A DNA stretch of 64,000 bases. It comes from Paenibacillus radicis (ex Xue et al. 2023). GTDB taxonomy: Bacteria > Bacillota > Bacilli > Paenibacillales > NBRC-103111. Location: NCBI RefSeq assembly GCF_024722015.1, contig NZ_JANQBD010000004.1, positions 282,434 through 346,433 on the forward strand, in the 5' to 3' direction. Shown in pieces: positions 9,502 through 16,755 of this stretch. The notes under the pieces are model-generated. The model made no database searches. It was not told where the DNA came from and worked only from the letters and a program-made list of their open reading frames with translations. The translations under genes were made by a program, and so were the position numbers. Position 1 is the first letter of the stretch. Each line of letters begins with the position of its first letter.

Positions 9502-10299
9502 TTGAAATATTCTATGATTGCATTGGATGTAGATGGAACACTATTAAACGATAATTATGAAATCACGGACATTACCAAGCAAGCGCTGCAGCAAGCACAT
9601 GCTTCAGGAATAAGAATAGTACTTTGTACAGGCAGGGGACCGGGGAATGCGGTTCCGATTTTGGAGCAGTTAGGTTTAGAGGGAGTGTTAATTACCCATA
9701 ATGGTGCAGCGACAATTCAAACACCAGGCTGTATTTTGCTGCATGAGAGTGGATTTTCTCTAACCGAGATTGAACCGGTGATCCGTTATTGCAGGGATAA
9801 ACAAGTTCATTTTGACTTAAATACGGCTTTTGATATGTACGTCGATAAAATAGGTGCTACGGAGGAAAGCATGTATGAGAAATATATGCTTCAACCCCAG
9901 AGGGTTAGCGATGTATTGCTTCTGAACCATTCACTTGTCAAATTCACGATCTTCGGAGCTTTAGAGCTAATGGATGATGTAGAGAACGACTTGAGGCTGA
10001 TGGAGATGCCGAAAGGTCTTCAATATATTCGCAGCGGTGATTATTTTATTGACGTGATGAGCTTGGAGGCTTCCAAGGGTAAAGCTTTGGAAAAGCTTGC
10101 TCAGCAATGGAATATTCCCCGGGAGGAGATTATCGCCATGGGGAATTATTATAATGATATAGAAATGATTGAGTATGCAGGTTTGGGTATAGCTATGGAG
10201 AACTCACCTGATGCAGTAAAAGCTGCAGCGAATATTGTTACTTCATCTAACAATGATAATGGTGTTTATAAGGCATTGGTTAAATTAGGGATTGTCTAA
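9502..10299 (+). CDS. Cof-type HAD-superfamily phosphatase
   Basis: A type IIB HAD hydrolase for small phosphorylated metabolites, cytosolic. Motif I is LDVDGTLLND with the nucleophilic Asp. Motif II is in VLCTGRG, the conserved lysine near ASKGKALEK, and motif IV reads GNYYNDIEMIEYAG, so the usual GD-N-DxxM start (GD) is GN. The start is uncertain: TTG 9502 gives the typical family N-terminus (MKYSMIALDVDG) with GGGGGAG ten bases upstream, and TTG 9493 is an in-frame alternative. Substrate unknown. Confidence 0.88.
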   Translation: MKYSMIALDVDGTLLNDNYEITDITKQALQQAHASGIRIVLCTGRGPGNAVPILEQLGLEGVLITHNGAATIQTPGCILLHESGFSLTEIEPVIRYCRDKQVHFDLNTAFDMYVDKIGATEESMYEKYMLQPQRVSDVLLLNHSLVKFTIFGALELMDDVENDLRLMEMPKGLQYIRSGDYFIDVMSLEASKGKALEKLAQQWNIPREEIIAMGNYYNDIEMIEYAGLGIAMENSPDAVKAAANIVTSSNNDNGVYKALVKLGIV

Positions 10300-10350
10300 A
10301 GAGACTTGTTCTAAAAATTGTTGCAAGCAGCCAAGTCATTCCTGCAGGAA

Positions 10351-10394
10351 AAAGACCGGTCACAGCGTAATTGCCGTGTGACCGGTCTTTTTAT
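10351..10394. terminator. Strong terminator after the HAD gene
   Basis: AAAGACCGGTCACA pairs perfectly with TGTGACCGGTCTTT, with A-run before and T-run after, so it is likely functional in both directions. Confidence 0.9.
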
Positions 10395-10549
10395 TAATTA
10401 AAAGGCATTATATTGGCTTTGCTTAAACCTTGGACTAAGCACATGTCCTTAAGGAGAGCGAAGCTGTTATCCAAGTGGGGTTCTGTTAGGTCAGGAGATA
10501 GAAGCTTCCTTACTTAGTTACAGAAGTTCATTGACGCTTAATCGCAAGT

Positions 10550-10642
10550 TTACAGGAAGCCGGCACGAGATACAATGACTAACAAAATGAACAATACCAA
10601 AATAACACCTGTGCTCGTGTGAAATCCTCCAACTACAGACAT
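10550..10642 (-). CDS. YjcZ-family sporulation peptide
   Basis: A 30-residue peptide, MSVVGGFHTSTG followed by one hydrophobic helix (VILVLFILLVIVSRAGFL). This is the standard plan of the YjcZ family of tiny spore-associated membrane proteins: a Gly-rich start, then VLFILL and a short end. GGGAGG lies eight bases ahead of the ATG on the minus strand. It stands alone between two plus-strand genes. Family call is from the pattern, and the exact role in the spore is unknown. Confidence 0.8.
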   Translation of the reverse strand: MSVVGGFHTSTGVILVLFILLVIVSRAGFL

Positions 10643-10894
10643 GCTGATTCCTCCCATTTGTTTGTATTAACCGATCAACAAGACAATCTGCAATAAAGGT
10701 TTAGAAGAACAGTGGTTTAAAGCCTTAATTATTTAAGTTAACTTGGTTGTCGGTCTACTTTTATAGTATGACAAATACCTCTGATCGATATGGACTCCTG
10801 TCCCCTATGCATACTTTTTGGGCTTATTAGGACACGCTAGTAAAGATGGTTTATAAAGTCACTGCGACCATACAGTCCATTGGAGGCGAGAATA

Positions 10895-11998
10895 ATGACC
10901 GATGTTATGCTCAGACCGGATTTGAAGACGACAGGCGGAGAAGTTAGCGACATACTGTGGAACGATCAGTTTGTTGGAACCATGACACTGGTATATCGCG
11001 AGGCAGACCGCATTTCTGGGGCTATCCAATTGGAAGAGGAGAGCCTTCCTCGTAATGCTAAGCAGCGTGTCATGGCTTTTCTACAGGAGCATATCCAATT
11101 TCAGATTCAAGCTCTGGGGGTTCATTCCTGCGATGTAATGGTTACATACAGTAAATATGACCATATCATTGCTACGGATACTTTGGAAACTGGAGCTTAT
11201 AATGTGGAAGAGGATCATGATTTTGATTTTGATTGGCCGGAGAATGAACGGTTTGAGGATGAAGATCCAATGGAGCAAAATGAGTACGTAATGAATGCTT
11301 ATACGGACACCGTGCCTCTTCAGAGTGATTCGGATGCAGAGGATTCAGTCTATGACTTTTACGAGTTGATGATTGTAGCAGAGTCTCGTAACAAAGTTGA
11401 ATATCATATTTATAATGAATTGCAGGAATTGGTTGCCGAAGCATCGATCCGAATCCTTGGTAGTGAGGTAAGCGGGACTGTGACCTGGATGCTTGAGCCT
11501 GATGAGGATGAAATAGAAGCTGTTGCTAATCTATTGGTAAGTGATTTTGACGAGGATGAAGTAGATACCTTTGTTCTTAATATGGAATGGGATAAGGAAA
11601 TTATTGAAACTATTGAGCTAACCCATCAAGATCTGTTCGAGGATGAAGTTGGAAACGAGACAGAAAGTTTATGGGAAACCGTTGACGGGGAGTTGGAGAA
11701 TGAGGATTATACAATCGTACTTGCTCGCGATGACGGCGATACTCTAACCTATGAAATCTACCAACAATCATACGGCGGATTGCCCATTGGCACTGCTACC
11801 ATAGATATTAGCTCAAGGCAGCTAACTGGATTTATCGATTTTCGGGAACCGGGTAATTCCGATGATCGTGAATGCATTAGCACTTTACTGATGCAGGAGC
11901 TGGACAAGGAAAAAGAATTTGAATCGTTCAATGTTACCATGTTGTTTCAGAACAAGCCTTTTGAAGAATTAATGTTTGAAACAGAGGCTTATCATTAA
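10895..11998 (+). CDS. Acidic protein of three internal repeats, unknown function
   Basis: 367 residues, strongly acidic, with no signal peptide or membrane segment. Three copies of a ~70-residue unit are visible at about 16-88, 165-233 and 284-353. Each runs: beta strands, then G(T/S)(M/V/A)T or SG(A/T)(I/V/F), an acidic helix of about 15 residues, then a strand ending in (V/L)(T/N)(Y/M)x(S/W/F). Asp/Glu-rich linkers (for example around 105-130) separate them. GGAGGCGAG precedes ATG 10895. I know no family name. The repeat structure suggests a modular binding or scaffold protein, which is inference. Confidence 0.75.
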   Translation: MTDVMLRPDLKTTGGEVSDILWNDQFVGTMTLVYREADRISGAIQLEEESLPRNAKQRVMAFLQEHIQFQIQALGVHSCDVMVTYSKYDHIIATDTLETGAYNVEEDHDFDFDWPENERFEDEDPMEQNEYVMNAYTDTVPLQSDSDAEDSVYDFYELMIVAESRNKVEYHIYNELQELVAEASIRILGSEVSGTVTWMLEPDEDEIEAVANLLVSDFDEDEVDTFVLNMEWDKEIIETIELTHQDLFEDEVGNETESLWETVDGELENEDYTIVLARDDGDTLTYEIYQQSYGGLPIGTATIDISSRQLTGFIDFREPGNSDDRECISTLLMQELDKEKEFESFNVTMLFQNKPFEELMFETEAYH

Positions 11999-12012
11999 CA
12001 GAATACAATAGT

Positions 12013-12122
12013 ACTCCGTAGTTTGCCGAGAAACCCGGCTGATCCTGTTTCATTTCATACCGCTATAATGCGTCTTGTGATGGAGGGGATAGCTGACTTT
12101 CGGACAGGCACGGAGTTTTTTT
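12013..12122 (+). promoter_or_regulatory. Structured element upstream of queDEC (possible riboswitch or terminator)
   Basis: ACTCCGT (12013-12019) pairs with ACGGAGT (12110-12116), directly followed by seven Ts. Inside are a small hairpin GCCG/CGGC (12025-12039) and a second stem CCTGT (12044-12048)/ACAGG (12104-12108) abutting the outer stem. This makes a three-way-junction-like fold. It is not a preQ1-I motif. A good promoter lies after it (12129-12158), so it may instead end the upstream transcript. Confidence 0.4.
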
Positions 12123-12128
12123 GTCTTA

Positions 12129-12158
12129 TTGTGATAAATGAAGTGTCCATGCTATAAT
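12129..12158 (+). promoter_or_regulatory. Sigma-A-like promoter for queDEC
   Basis: TTGTGA at 12129-12134, 18 bp spacer, perfect TATAAT at 12153-12158, 36 bp before the queD start. Confidence 0.65.
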
Positions 12159-12194
12159 TAGGTTTGTTTTTTTGCAGGAAGAGGTGAGATGACA

Positions 12195-12677
12195 ATGGAA
12201 TATGAAATCCCAACAAAAGTACAGCGATTGGGTGTGGATATAAGTAAGGACCAGCTTAAATATCATGATAAAGAAGTACTGGTTTCCAAGGAGTTTACAT
12301 TCGACAGCGCGCATCATCTTCATTGTTACGAAGGAAAATGCAAAAGCTTGCACGGCCATACGTATAAGCTGCAGGTAATCATGCGCGGCAAAGTGGACGA
12401 AAGAGGTATTTCGATTGATTTTGGCGATATTAAGAGAATTGCCAAGGAACGAATCATGGACCTTCTGGATCACCGTTATTTGAATGATGTTCTGCCCTTA
12501 ATGAATACGACTGCTGAAAATATGGTAGTCTGGATGTACGAACAATTGGATCAGGCTTTGCGCGAGGAATCACTTTATCCAAAAGTACGTTTGGAGGAAG
12601 TTAGACTGTGGGAAACGCCGACTAGCTATGCAGCGGTTACTGCGGCTATGATGGGGGATGTACCAGGTGGAAGTTAA
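12195..12677 (+). CDS. queD: 6-carboxy-5,6,7,8-tetrahydropterin synthase
   Basis: Converts dihydroneopterin triphosphate to 6-carboxytetrahydropterin, the first committed step of preQ0/queuosine synthesis. The zinc-binding histidines are in FDSAHHL and LHGHTY, and the catalytic Cys is in CYEGKCKSLHGH. An N-terminal tail of about 35 residues precedes the catalytic fold. Start ATG 12195 lies eight bases after GAGGTG; ATG 12189 is closer to it and less likely. First gene of queD-queE-queC. Confidence 0.95.
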   Translation: MEYEIPTKVQRLGVDISKDQLKYHDKEVLVSKEFTFDSAHHLHCYEGKCKSLHGHTYKLQVIMRGKVDERGISIDFGDIKRIAKERIMDLLDHRYLNDVLPLMNTTAENMVVWMYEQLDQALREESLYPKVRLEEVRLWETPTSYAAVTAAMMGDVPGGS

Positions 12678-12678
12678 A

Positions 12679-13383
12679 ATGCAAGAGGGCGCTATTGTGA
12701 ATACGAATAACATCAAATTACCGATGGTCGAGATTTTTGAAACCGTAGAAGGTGAAGGGACTGGAGCCGGTTTTCCAACGGTGTTCGTGCGATTATTCGG
12801 TTGTAATCTGCGTTGTACCTGGTGCGATACGAAGTATAGTTACCCTCCTGAGGAAGCGGACCGTGTCATGACAATCGGGGAGATTGTAGAGGAAGTACGT
12901 AAGTATCGATCCACTCGGATATGTTTAACAGGGGGAGAGCCGCTTCTATATGGTGACAAGTCGGCGGCATTGATTAAAGCGCTGCTGCAAATCGAGACGT
13001 TGACAGATCTGCATATCGAAACGAATGGTGCGATCGATGTCTCTCCATTTATGGACAGCATTGACTCACCTCTGGTCAGGTATATTGTAGATTACAAGCT
13101 TCCTGATTCCGGAGAGACCGATAAAATGATTTTGTCCAACTTCGCAAAGCTGCGCAAGCAGGACGAGCTAAAGTTTGTAATAGGAAGCGATCGTGATTTT
13201 AATGAGGCTGTCCGCGTATTAGAGCATTATTCAACCGAGGCGCTGCCTCTGTTCAGCCCAGTATGGGAGACAATGCCGCCAGCCAAGCTGGTTCAGCTCA
13301 TGCTCGACCACGGTCTATCCCATGTCAAATTAAATATGCAGCTGCACAAGATAATATGGGATCCGGCTGCCCGCGGTGTTTAG
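12679..13383 (+). CDS. queE: 7-carboxy-7-deazaguanine synthase (radical SAM)
   Basis: Radical-SAM enzyme making 7-carboxy-7-deazaguanine from the QueD product. The cluster motif CNLRCTWCD is of the CxxxCxxC type, with the GGEP SAM motif (LTGGEPLLYG) following. 234 residues. Start ATG 12679 follows GGTGG and sits one base after the queD stop; a longer in-frame start at 12658 would overlap queD and has poor spacing. Member of the preQ0 operon. Confidence 0.95.
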   Translation: MQEGAIVNTNNIKLPMVEIFETVEGEGTGAGFPTVFVRLFGCNLRCTWCDTKYSYPPEEADRVMTIGEIVEEVRKYRSTRICLTGGEPLLYGDKSAALIKALLQIETLTDLHIETNGAIDVSPFMDSIDSPLVRYIVDYKLPDSGETDKMILSNFAKLRKQDELKFVIGSDRDFNEAVRVLEHYSTEALPLFSPVWETMPPAKLVQLMLDHGLSHVKLNMQLHKIIWDPAARGV

Positions 13384-13419
13384 TCTTCTTAGTAAATCAT
13401 GAAAAAGGTGTGAAGCAAT

Positions 13420-14151
13420 ATGACTACAAAACTTGAACCGAAAAAAGCGGTTATTATTTTAAGCGGTGGGCTGGATAGCACAACCTGTATGGGGATTGCA
13501 CAAGAGGAAGGCTACGAGCTGTACCCAATAACGTTCGACTATGGTCAAAGGCATAAAATCGAGTTGGACAATGCACGTTTAGTGGCTGAGCATTACAAAG
13601 TGAAGAATAGACATAAAGTCATTACCCTAGGCTTCTTGAAGGAGTTCGGCGGCAGTGCGCTAACGGATGAAAGCATTGATGTTCCAGATATGACAAATGT
13701 GGATGAGGTAGAGAAAGCAAGAGAAGATTCAGAAGTCCCCGTCACTTACGTACCAGGGAGGAACTTGCTGTTTCTTTCCATTGCAACCTCGTATGCCGAG
13801 GTTATCGGGGCTGAGGCGATTTATATAGGAGTCAATGCGCTGGACTATAGCGGCTATCCAGATTGCCGGCCGGAATTTATCCATAAAGTGGAGGAAGTTA
13901 TGGCACTGGCAACACGGGTGGGTGTGGAAGGTGGACCCATTCGCATCAAAACCCCGCTTAGTACTTGGAGCAAGGCTGACATAATTCGCCAAGGAACCTT
14001 GTTGAATGTACCGTACCAAATAACGACATCCTGCTACAATGGACAGTCAGAGGCTTGTGGGGTATGCGACAGCTGCCGCTTAAGGCTGAAAGGCTTCGCT
14101 GAAGCAGGAGTCAGAGATCCTATTGCATACCGTGAGTTACCATCGAGTTAA
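13420..14151 (+). CDS. queC: 7-cyano-7-deazaguanine synthase
   Basis: ATP-dependent conversion of carboxy-deazaguanine to preQ0. The PP-loop is SGGLDSTTC near the N-terminus. The C-terminal zinc site is formed by Cys in TTSCYNG and CGVCDSCRLR. At 243 residues it is slightly longer than many QueC proteins. It lies 36 bp after queE with AAAGGTG upstream. A queF gene to finish preQ1 is not in this window. Confidence 0.96.
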   Translation: MTTKLEPKKAVIILSGGLDSTTCMGIAQEEGYELYPITFDYGQRHKIELDNARLVAEHYKVKNRHKVITLGFLKEFGGSALTDESIDVPDMTNVDEVEKAREDSEVPVTYVPGRNLLFLSIATSYAEVIGAEAIYIGVNALDYSGYPDCRPEFIHKVEEVMALATRVGVEGGPIRIKTPLSTWSKADIIRQGTLLNVPYQITTSCYNGQSEACGVCDSCRLRLKGFAEAGVRDPIAYRELPSS

Positions 14152-14164
14152 TCGGAAGACATAT

Positions 14165-14208
14165 AAAATACCCCTGCATATCATCCTCGGATGAAGCAGG
14201 GGTATTTT
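14165..14208. terminator. Bidirectional terminator after queC
   Basis: AAAATACCCCTGC pairs perfectly with GCAGGGGTATTTT. It can end both queC and the convergent XRE gene. Confidence 0.9.
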
Positions 14209-14250
14209 ATATGTTCTCAATCGAGTTAATGACGCCAAACGCCAAACTGA

Positions 14251-14655
14251 CTAGCCCTGGCTATTCTCGCTTGAATATTCCTTACGCTTATCTTTCCAGA
14301 ATAATGCGGTCAACATTCGCTCTATCCATTCCTTATCCTGATCAGACAGCTCAATACCATCGAACACCAGATCATTTTCACGCAGAAAGCGCCGTAGATT
14401 CACTTGTGGCTTGGTGTAAGGCTCATTATGCTCCAATCCTTGCTTCTCTAAGTATCCTGCAATATCCATTAGCTCGGAGTAGGGGGTATTCAATCCTTCC
14501 GACAATTTCATCAGCACATCAGGCGAGGGAACCCCGCGGTTTCCATTTTCCAACTGAGAGATGTAAGCGGCAGAAACTCCGGACCGGTCAGCCAGCTCTC
14601 TGATGGTGAAGCCTTTTAATTTGCGCATATCGCGCAGTTGTTCATAAAAGTTCAT
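14251..14655 (-). CDS. XRE-family transcriptional regulator, 134 aa
   Basis: Helix-turn-helix of the Cro/cI (XRE) type in residues 7-62: LRDMRKLKGFTIRELADRSG, then SAAYISQLENGNRG and a second helix pair. A charged C-terminal part (70-134) without a recognised domain may serve dimerisation or ligand sensing. It is transcribed away from a second, smaller XRE gene at 14839, across a 183-bp region with three AGTAAACA boxes. Its targets are likely itself and that neighbour (inference). Confidence 0.88.
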   Translation of the reverse strand: MNFYEQLRDMRKLKGFTIRELADRSGVSAAYISQLENGNRGVPSPDVLMKLSEGLNTPYSELMDIAGYLEKQGLEHNEPYTKPQVNLRRFLRENDLVFDGIELSDQDKEWIERMLTALFWKDKRKEYSSENSQG

Positions 14656-14678
14656 TAGGCAGCACCTGCATAATTAGA

Positions 14679-14760
14679 AGTAAACAATGGTTAACATTAT
14701 TATGATAACAGTAAACATATGTAATTTCAACGTTCATAAGTTTGTATTCAAAAGTAAACA
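14679..14760. promoter_or_regulatory. Three AGTAAACA boxes between divergent XRE genes
   Basis: Identical 8-mers at 14679-14686, 14710-14717 and 14753-14760, all in the same orientation, the last just upstream of the -35 of the small XRE gene. The spacings are 31 and 43 bp. They are likely operator half-sites for one or both regulators. Confidence 0.55.
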
Positions 14761-14767
14761 TAAGTGG

Positions 14768-14795
14768 TTGCAATAGTAAAAAATAGTGATATAAT
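14768..14795 (+). promoter_or_regulatory. Promoter of the small XRE gene
   Basis: TTGCAA (14768-14773), 16 bp spacer, perfect TATAAT (14790-14795), 44 bp before the start codon. Confidence 0.65.
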
Positions 14796-14838
14796 GGAAA
14801 TTGTCAATTACAGTTGAAAGGAGGGTGACTTCATTAAG

Positions 14839-15045
14839 ATGAAAATCACAACGAAGTCGAACGCCTTTGTGAAAGCAAGAATTGTAAAAGGATTGTCCCA
14901 AAGAGATTTAGCCAAGCGATCAGGCTTAAGCCCATCCTACATAAGTTTGCTGGAACGCTCAGTCAAATCAGTAGGGCCGGCCACAGCTAAGAGGCTGAGT
15001 GAATTGCTGGATCAGCCCCTGGAAGTTCTGTTCGATATAGAATAA
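14839..15045 (+). CDS. Small XRE-family regulator, 68 aa
   Basis: Almost entirely a Cro/cI helix-turn-helix domain: ARIVKGLSQRDLAKRSG, then SPSYISLLERS, ending LLDQPLEVLFDIE. It binds DNA without a separate sensing domain and may antagonise or work with the divergent 134-aa XRE protein. GGAGGGTGA lies about 12 bases before ATG 14839, a long spacing but the only plausible start. Codon use and size resemble plasmid- or phage-type regulators, but no mobile genes are adjacent. Confidence 0.82.
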   Translation: MKITTKSNAFVKARIVKGLSQRDLAKRSGLSPSYISLLERSVKSVGPATAKRLSELLDQPLEVLFDIE

Positions 15046-15056
15046 AAACATACTTA

Positions 15057-16220
15057 TCAACAAGCAACGACCTTGTTTTTTCCGCTTGTTTTGGCTTTAT
15101 ACATGGCTTCGTCCGCTTGCTTGATCAATTCGTCGGCAGTTACGTTCTTACTGTAACGGCTCAAACCCATACTTACAGTTACAATGGTCTCCGCCTCGAT
15201 TCTGGCTCGGATACGTTCTGCAAGCTTACTGGCATCTGTCTCTGTATCCGTAACTAGAACGACCATTTCTTCGCCACCGTATCTGCCGCAAATGCCTATT
15301 TGATCGGTTTCCTCTTTTATAATGTTGGCTACCTGCTTTAACACCTGATCCCCCATATGATGGCCTTTTGTATCGTTAAGCTTTTTGAAATTGTCGATAT
15401 CGCTGAAAAGCACGGACACCTGTATACGCCCTTCGATATGCTGTCGAACCCGATTGTAGAAGTACTTGCGATTATACAGCTGAGTTAGCCCATCCCTGAT
15501 GGAAGAATTATAGATGGCTTGCATCAGCTCGATGACACGCTCGAAAATAAACAAGAACAGTACGATATGGAACACCATAGGTATGATCTGCTCGAGTTTG
15601 GTTAGTACGGTTTGCACACCACCAAAAACATAGCTATTCGCCATATGTATCATATGTGTACAGAAATATAAGGTCAGCATAAGTTGGTACTTGATATTTT
15701 GACCGATGCGAGGATTCACAAGAAGAAAACTAACGAATATAAGCACAAACAAGAATAGTTCGATTCCAAGCGGCCGGAGTAAGCGAATCTGGTCGCTGCT
15801 TCCTTGCAGCCATTCAGGGATATACCAATAGCTCAAAGAAAATAACGCTGTCACTGCGAAGCACAGGACGAACACGATGCTGTCTCTAAGTCGAGTTGGG
15901 TTGTACAGCTGATAGACTCCTAAGTTAACAAGGAGAAATGAAAACAGCTTAAGCATCATTGCCCAATAAAAAGCTGAATCGCTTGTTGAATGTGTCAGTT
16001 CAAAATAAATTAATTGATAATGCTGCGCCATCAAAATGATCAAAGAGAGCATGATGGAGAAATAACCGATTTTTCTGCGTGTCATTAATAGTCGGATAGA
16101 AACCAGCAATGTAAGCAGCAAAATAACCGAAATGATTAAATATGAAACGACGGCACCGAGTGGGCCTAACCATAAGTCCTCTAGTCGTAAACCATTCATT
16201 GTGCGTAATTGACCTCGCAT
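15057..16220 (-). CDS. Membrane-bound diguanylate cyclase (GGDEF)
   Basis: Predicted to make cyclic di-GMP. The first ~215 residues hold about seven or eight membrane segments, a sensor of unclassified type. After a short helix linking region (RDGLTQLYNRKYF) comes the GGDEF domain, with substrate-binding FSDIDNFKKLND and active site RYGGEEM, the permitted GGEEM variant. No RxxD inhibitory site precedes it (the position reads EETD), so feedback control by product is probably missing. 387 residues, with an alternative start at residue 8. The 5' end lies about 90 bp from the tRNA-Lys promoter. Confidence 0.9.
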   Translation of the reverse strand: MRGQLRTMNGLRLEDLWLGPLGAVVSYLIISVILLLTLLVSIRLLMTRRKIGYFSIMLSLIILMAQHYQLIYFELTHSTSDSAFYWAMMLKLFSFLLVNLGVYQLYNPTRLRDSIVFVLCFAVTALFSLSYWYIPEWLQGSSDQIRLLRPLGIELFLFVLIFVSFLLVNPRIGQNIKYQLMLTLYFCTHMIHMANSYVFGGVQTVLTKLEQIIPMVFHIVLFLFIFERVIELMQAIYNSSIRDGLTQLYNRKYFYNRVRQHIEGRIQVSVLFSDIDNFKKLNDTKGHHMGDQVLKQVANIIKEETDQIGICGRYGGEEMVVLVTDTETDASKLAERIRARIEAETIVTVSMGLSRYSKNVTADELIKQADEAMYKAKTSGKNKVVAC

Positions 16221-16309
16221 TCTTATGCAGATAGCTCTATTATAGCAAACATTCGTTTGGTTTGTCTTATTGATATTTAATGGTATGAAGAAAAACTGGA
16301 AGCGTGGAA

Positions 16310-16338
16310 TTGACTATATCCGTAACCTGTGTTAATAT
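16310..16338 (+). promoter_or_regulatory. Promoter of tRNA-Lys
   Basis: TTGACT (16310-16315), 17 bp, TAATAT (16333-16338), 14 bases before the tRNA. Confidence 0.7.
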
Positions 16339-16351
16339 ACTTTTTATGTAC

Positions 16352-16423
16352 AGGTCCGTAGCTCAATGGCAGAGCAACCGGCTCTTAACCGGTAGGTTGT
16401 GGGTTCGACCCCCACCGGGCCTA
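16352..16423 (+). tRNA. tRNA-Lys (anticodon CTT)
   Basis: Full cloverleaf: acceptor AGGTCCG/CGGGCCT, D arm GCTC/GAGC, anticodon arm ACCGG-CTCTTAA-CCGGT giving anticodon CTT, T arm GTGGG-TTCGACC-CCCAC, discriminator A. CCA is not encoded. It reads lysine AAG codons. It stands alone with its own promoter and terminator. Confidence 0.93.
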
Positions 16424-16459
16424 TCTTCAATTGTTTCACCTAATAGCAAATTCAATGTA

Positions 16460-16492
16460 AGTCCTCAGTCCTCGTGATTGAGGGCTTTTTTA
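16460..16492 (+). terminator. Terminator after tRNA-Lys
   Basis: AGTCCTCAGT pairs with ATTGAGGGCT (two wobbles), then a T-run. The remaining bases up to 16755 show no gene. Confidence 0.75.
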
Positions 16493-16755
16493 TTTGAATA
16501 ATGAACATGCAAAAAATTTGACGTTTGGGTTGTATTCGAAGAATGTGGAGATTGATTTTTAGAGCAGATTGGGTGTTAAGGGGTTTCGATTGGTTAGATC
16601 AAAGGCAGTATGAGGTGCAATGGAATCGGATAATAAAACTATCAGCTTCGTGTCCTTCGAAATACAATTATTGGATATTAGGCAGCAGGAATTGAGGTCT
16701 ATTTAGATAAATTACAATATTAGGAAAAAATAGGGAAAAGAAAAGAGGAATACAA

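Noticed and set aside
12160..12194. preQ1-I riboswitch in the short leader after the queDEC promoter
   Set aside because: The leader is only about 30 nt and lacks the CTAGC/ACACC core and the stem.
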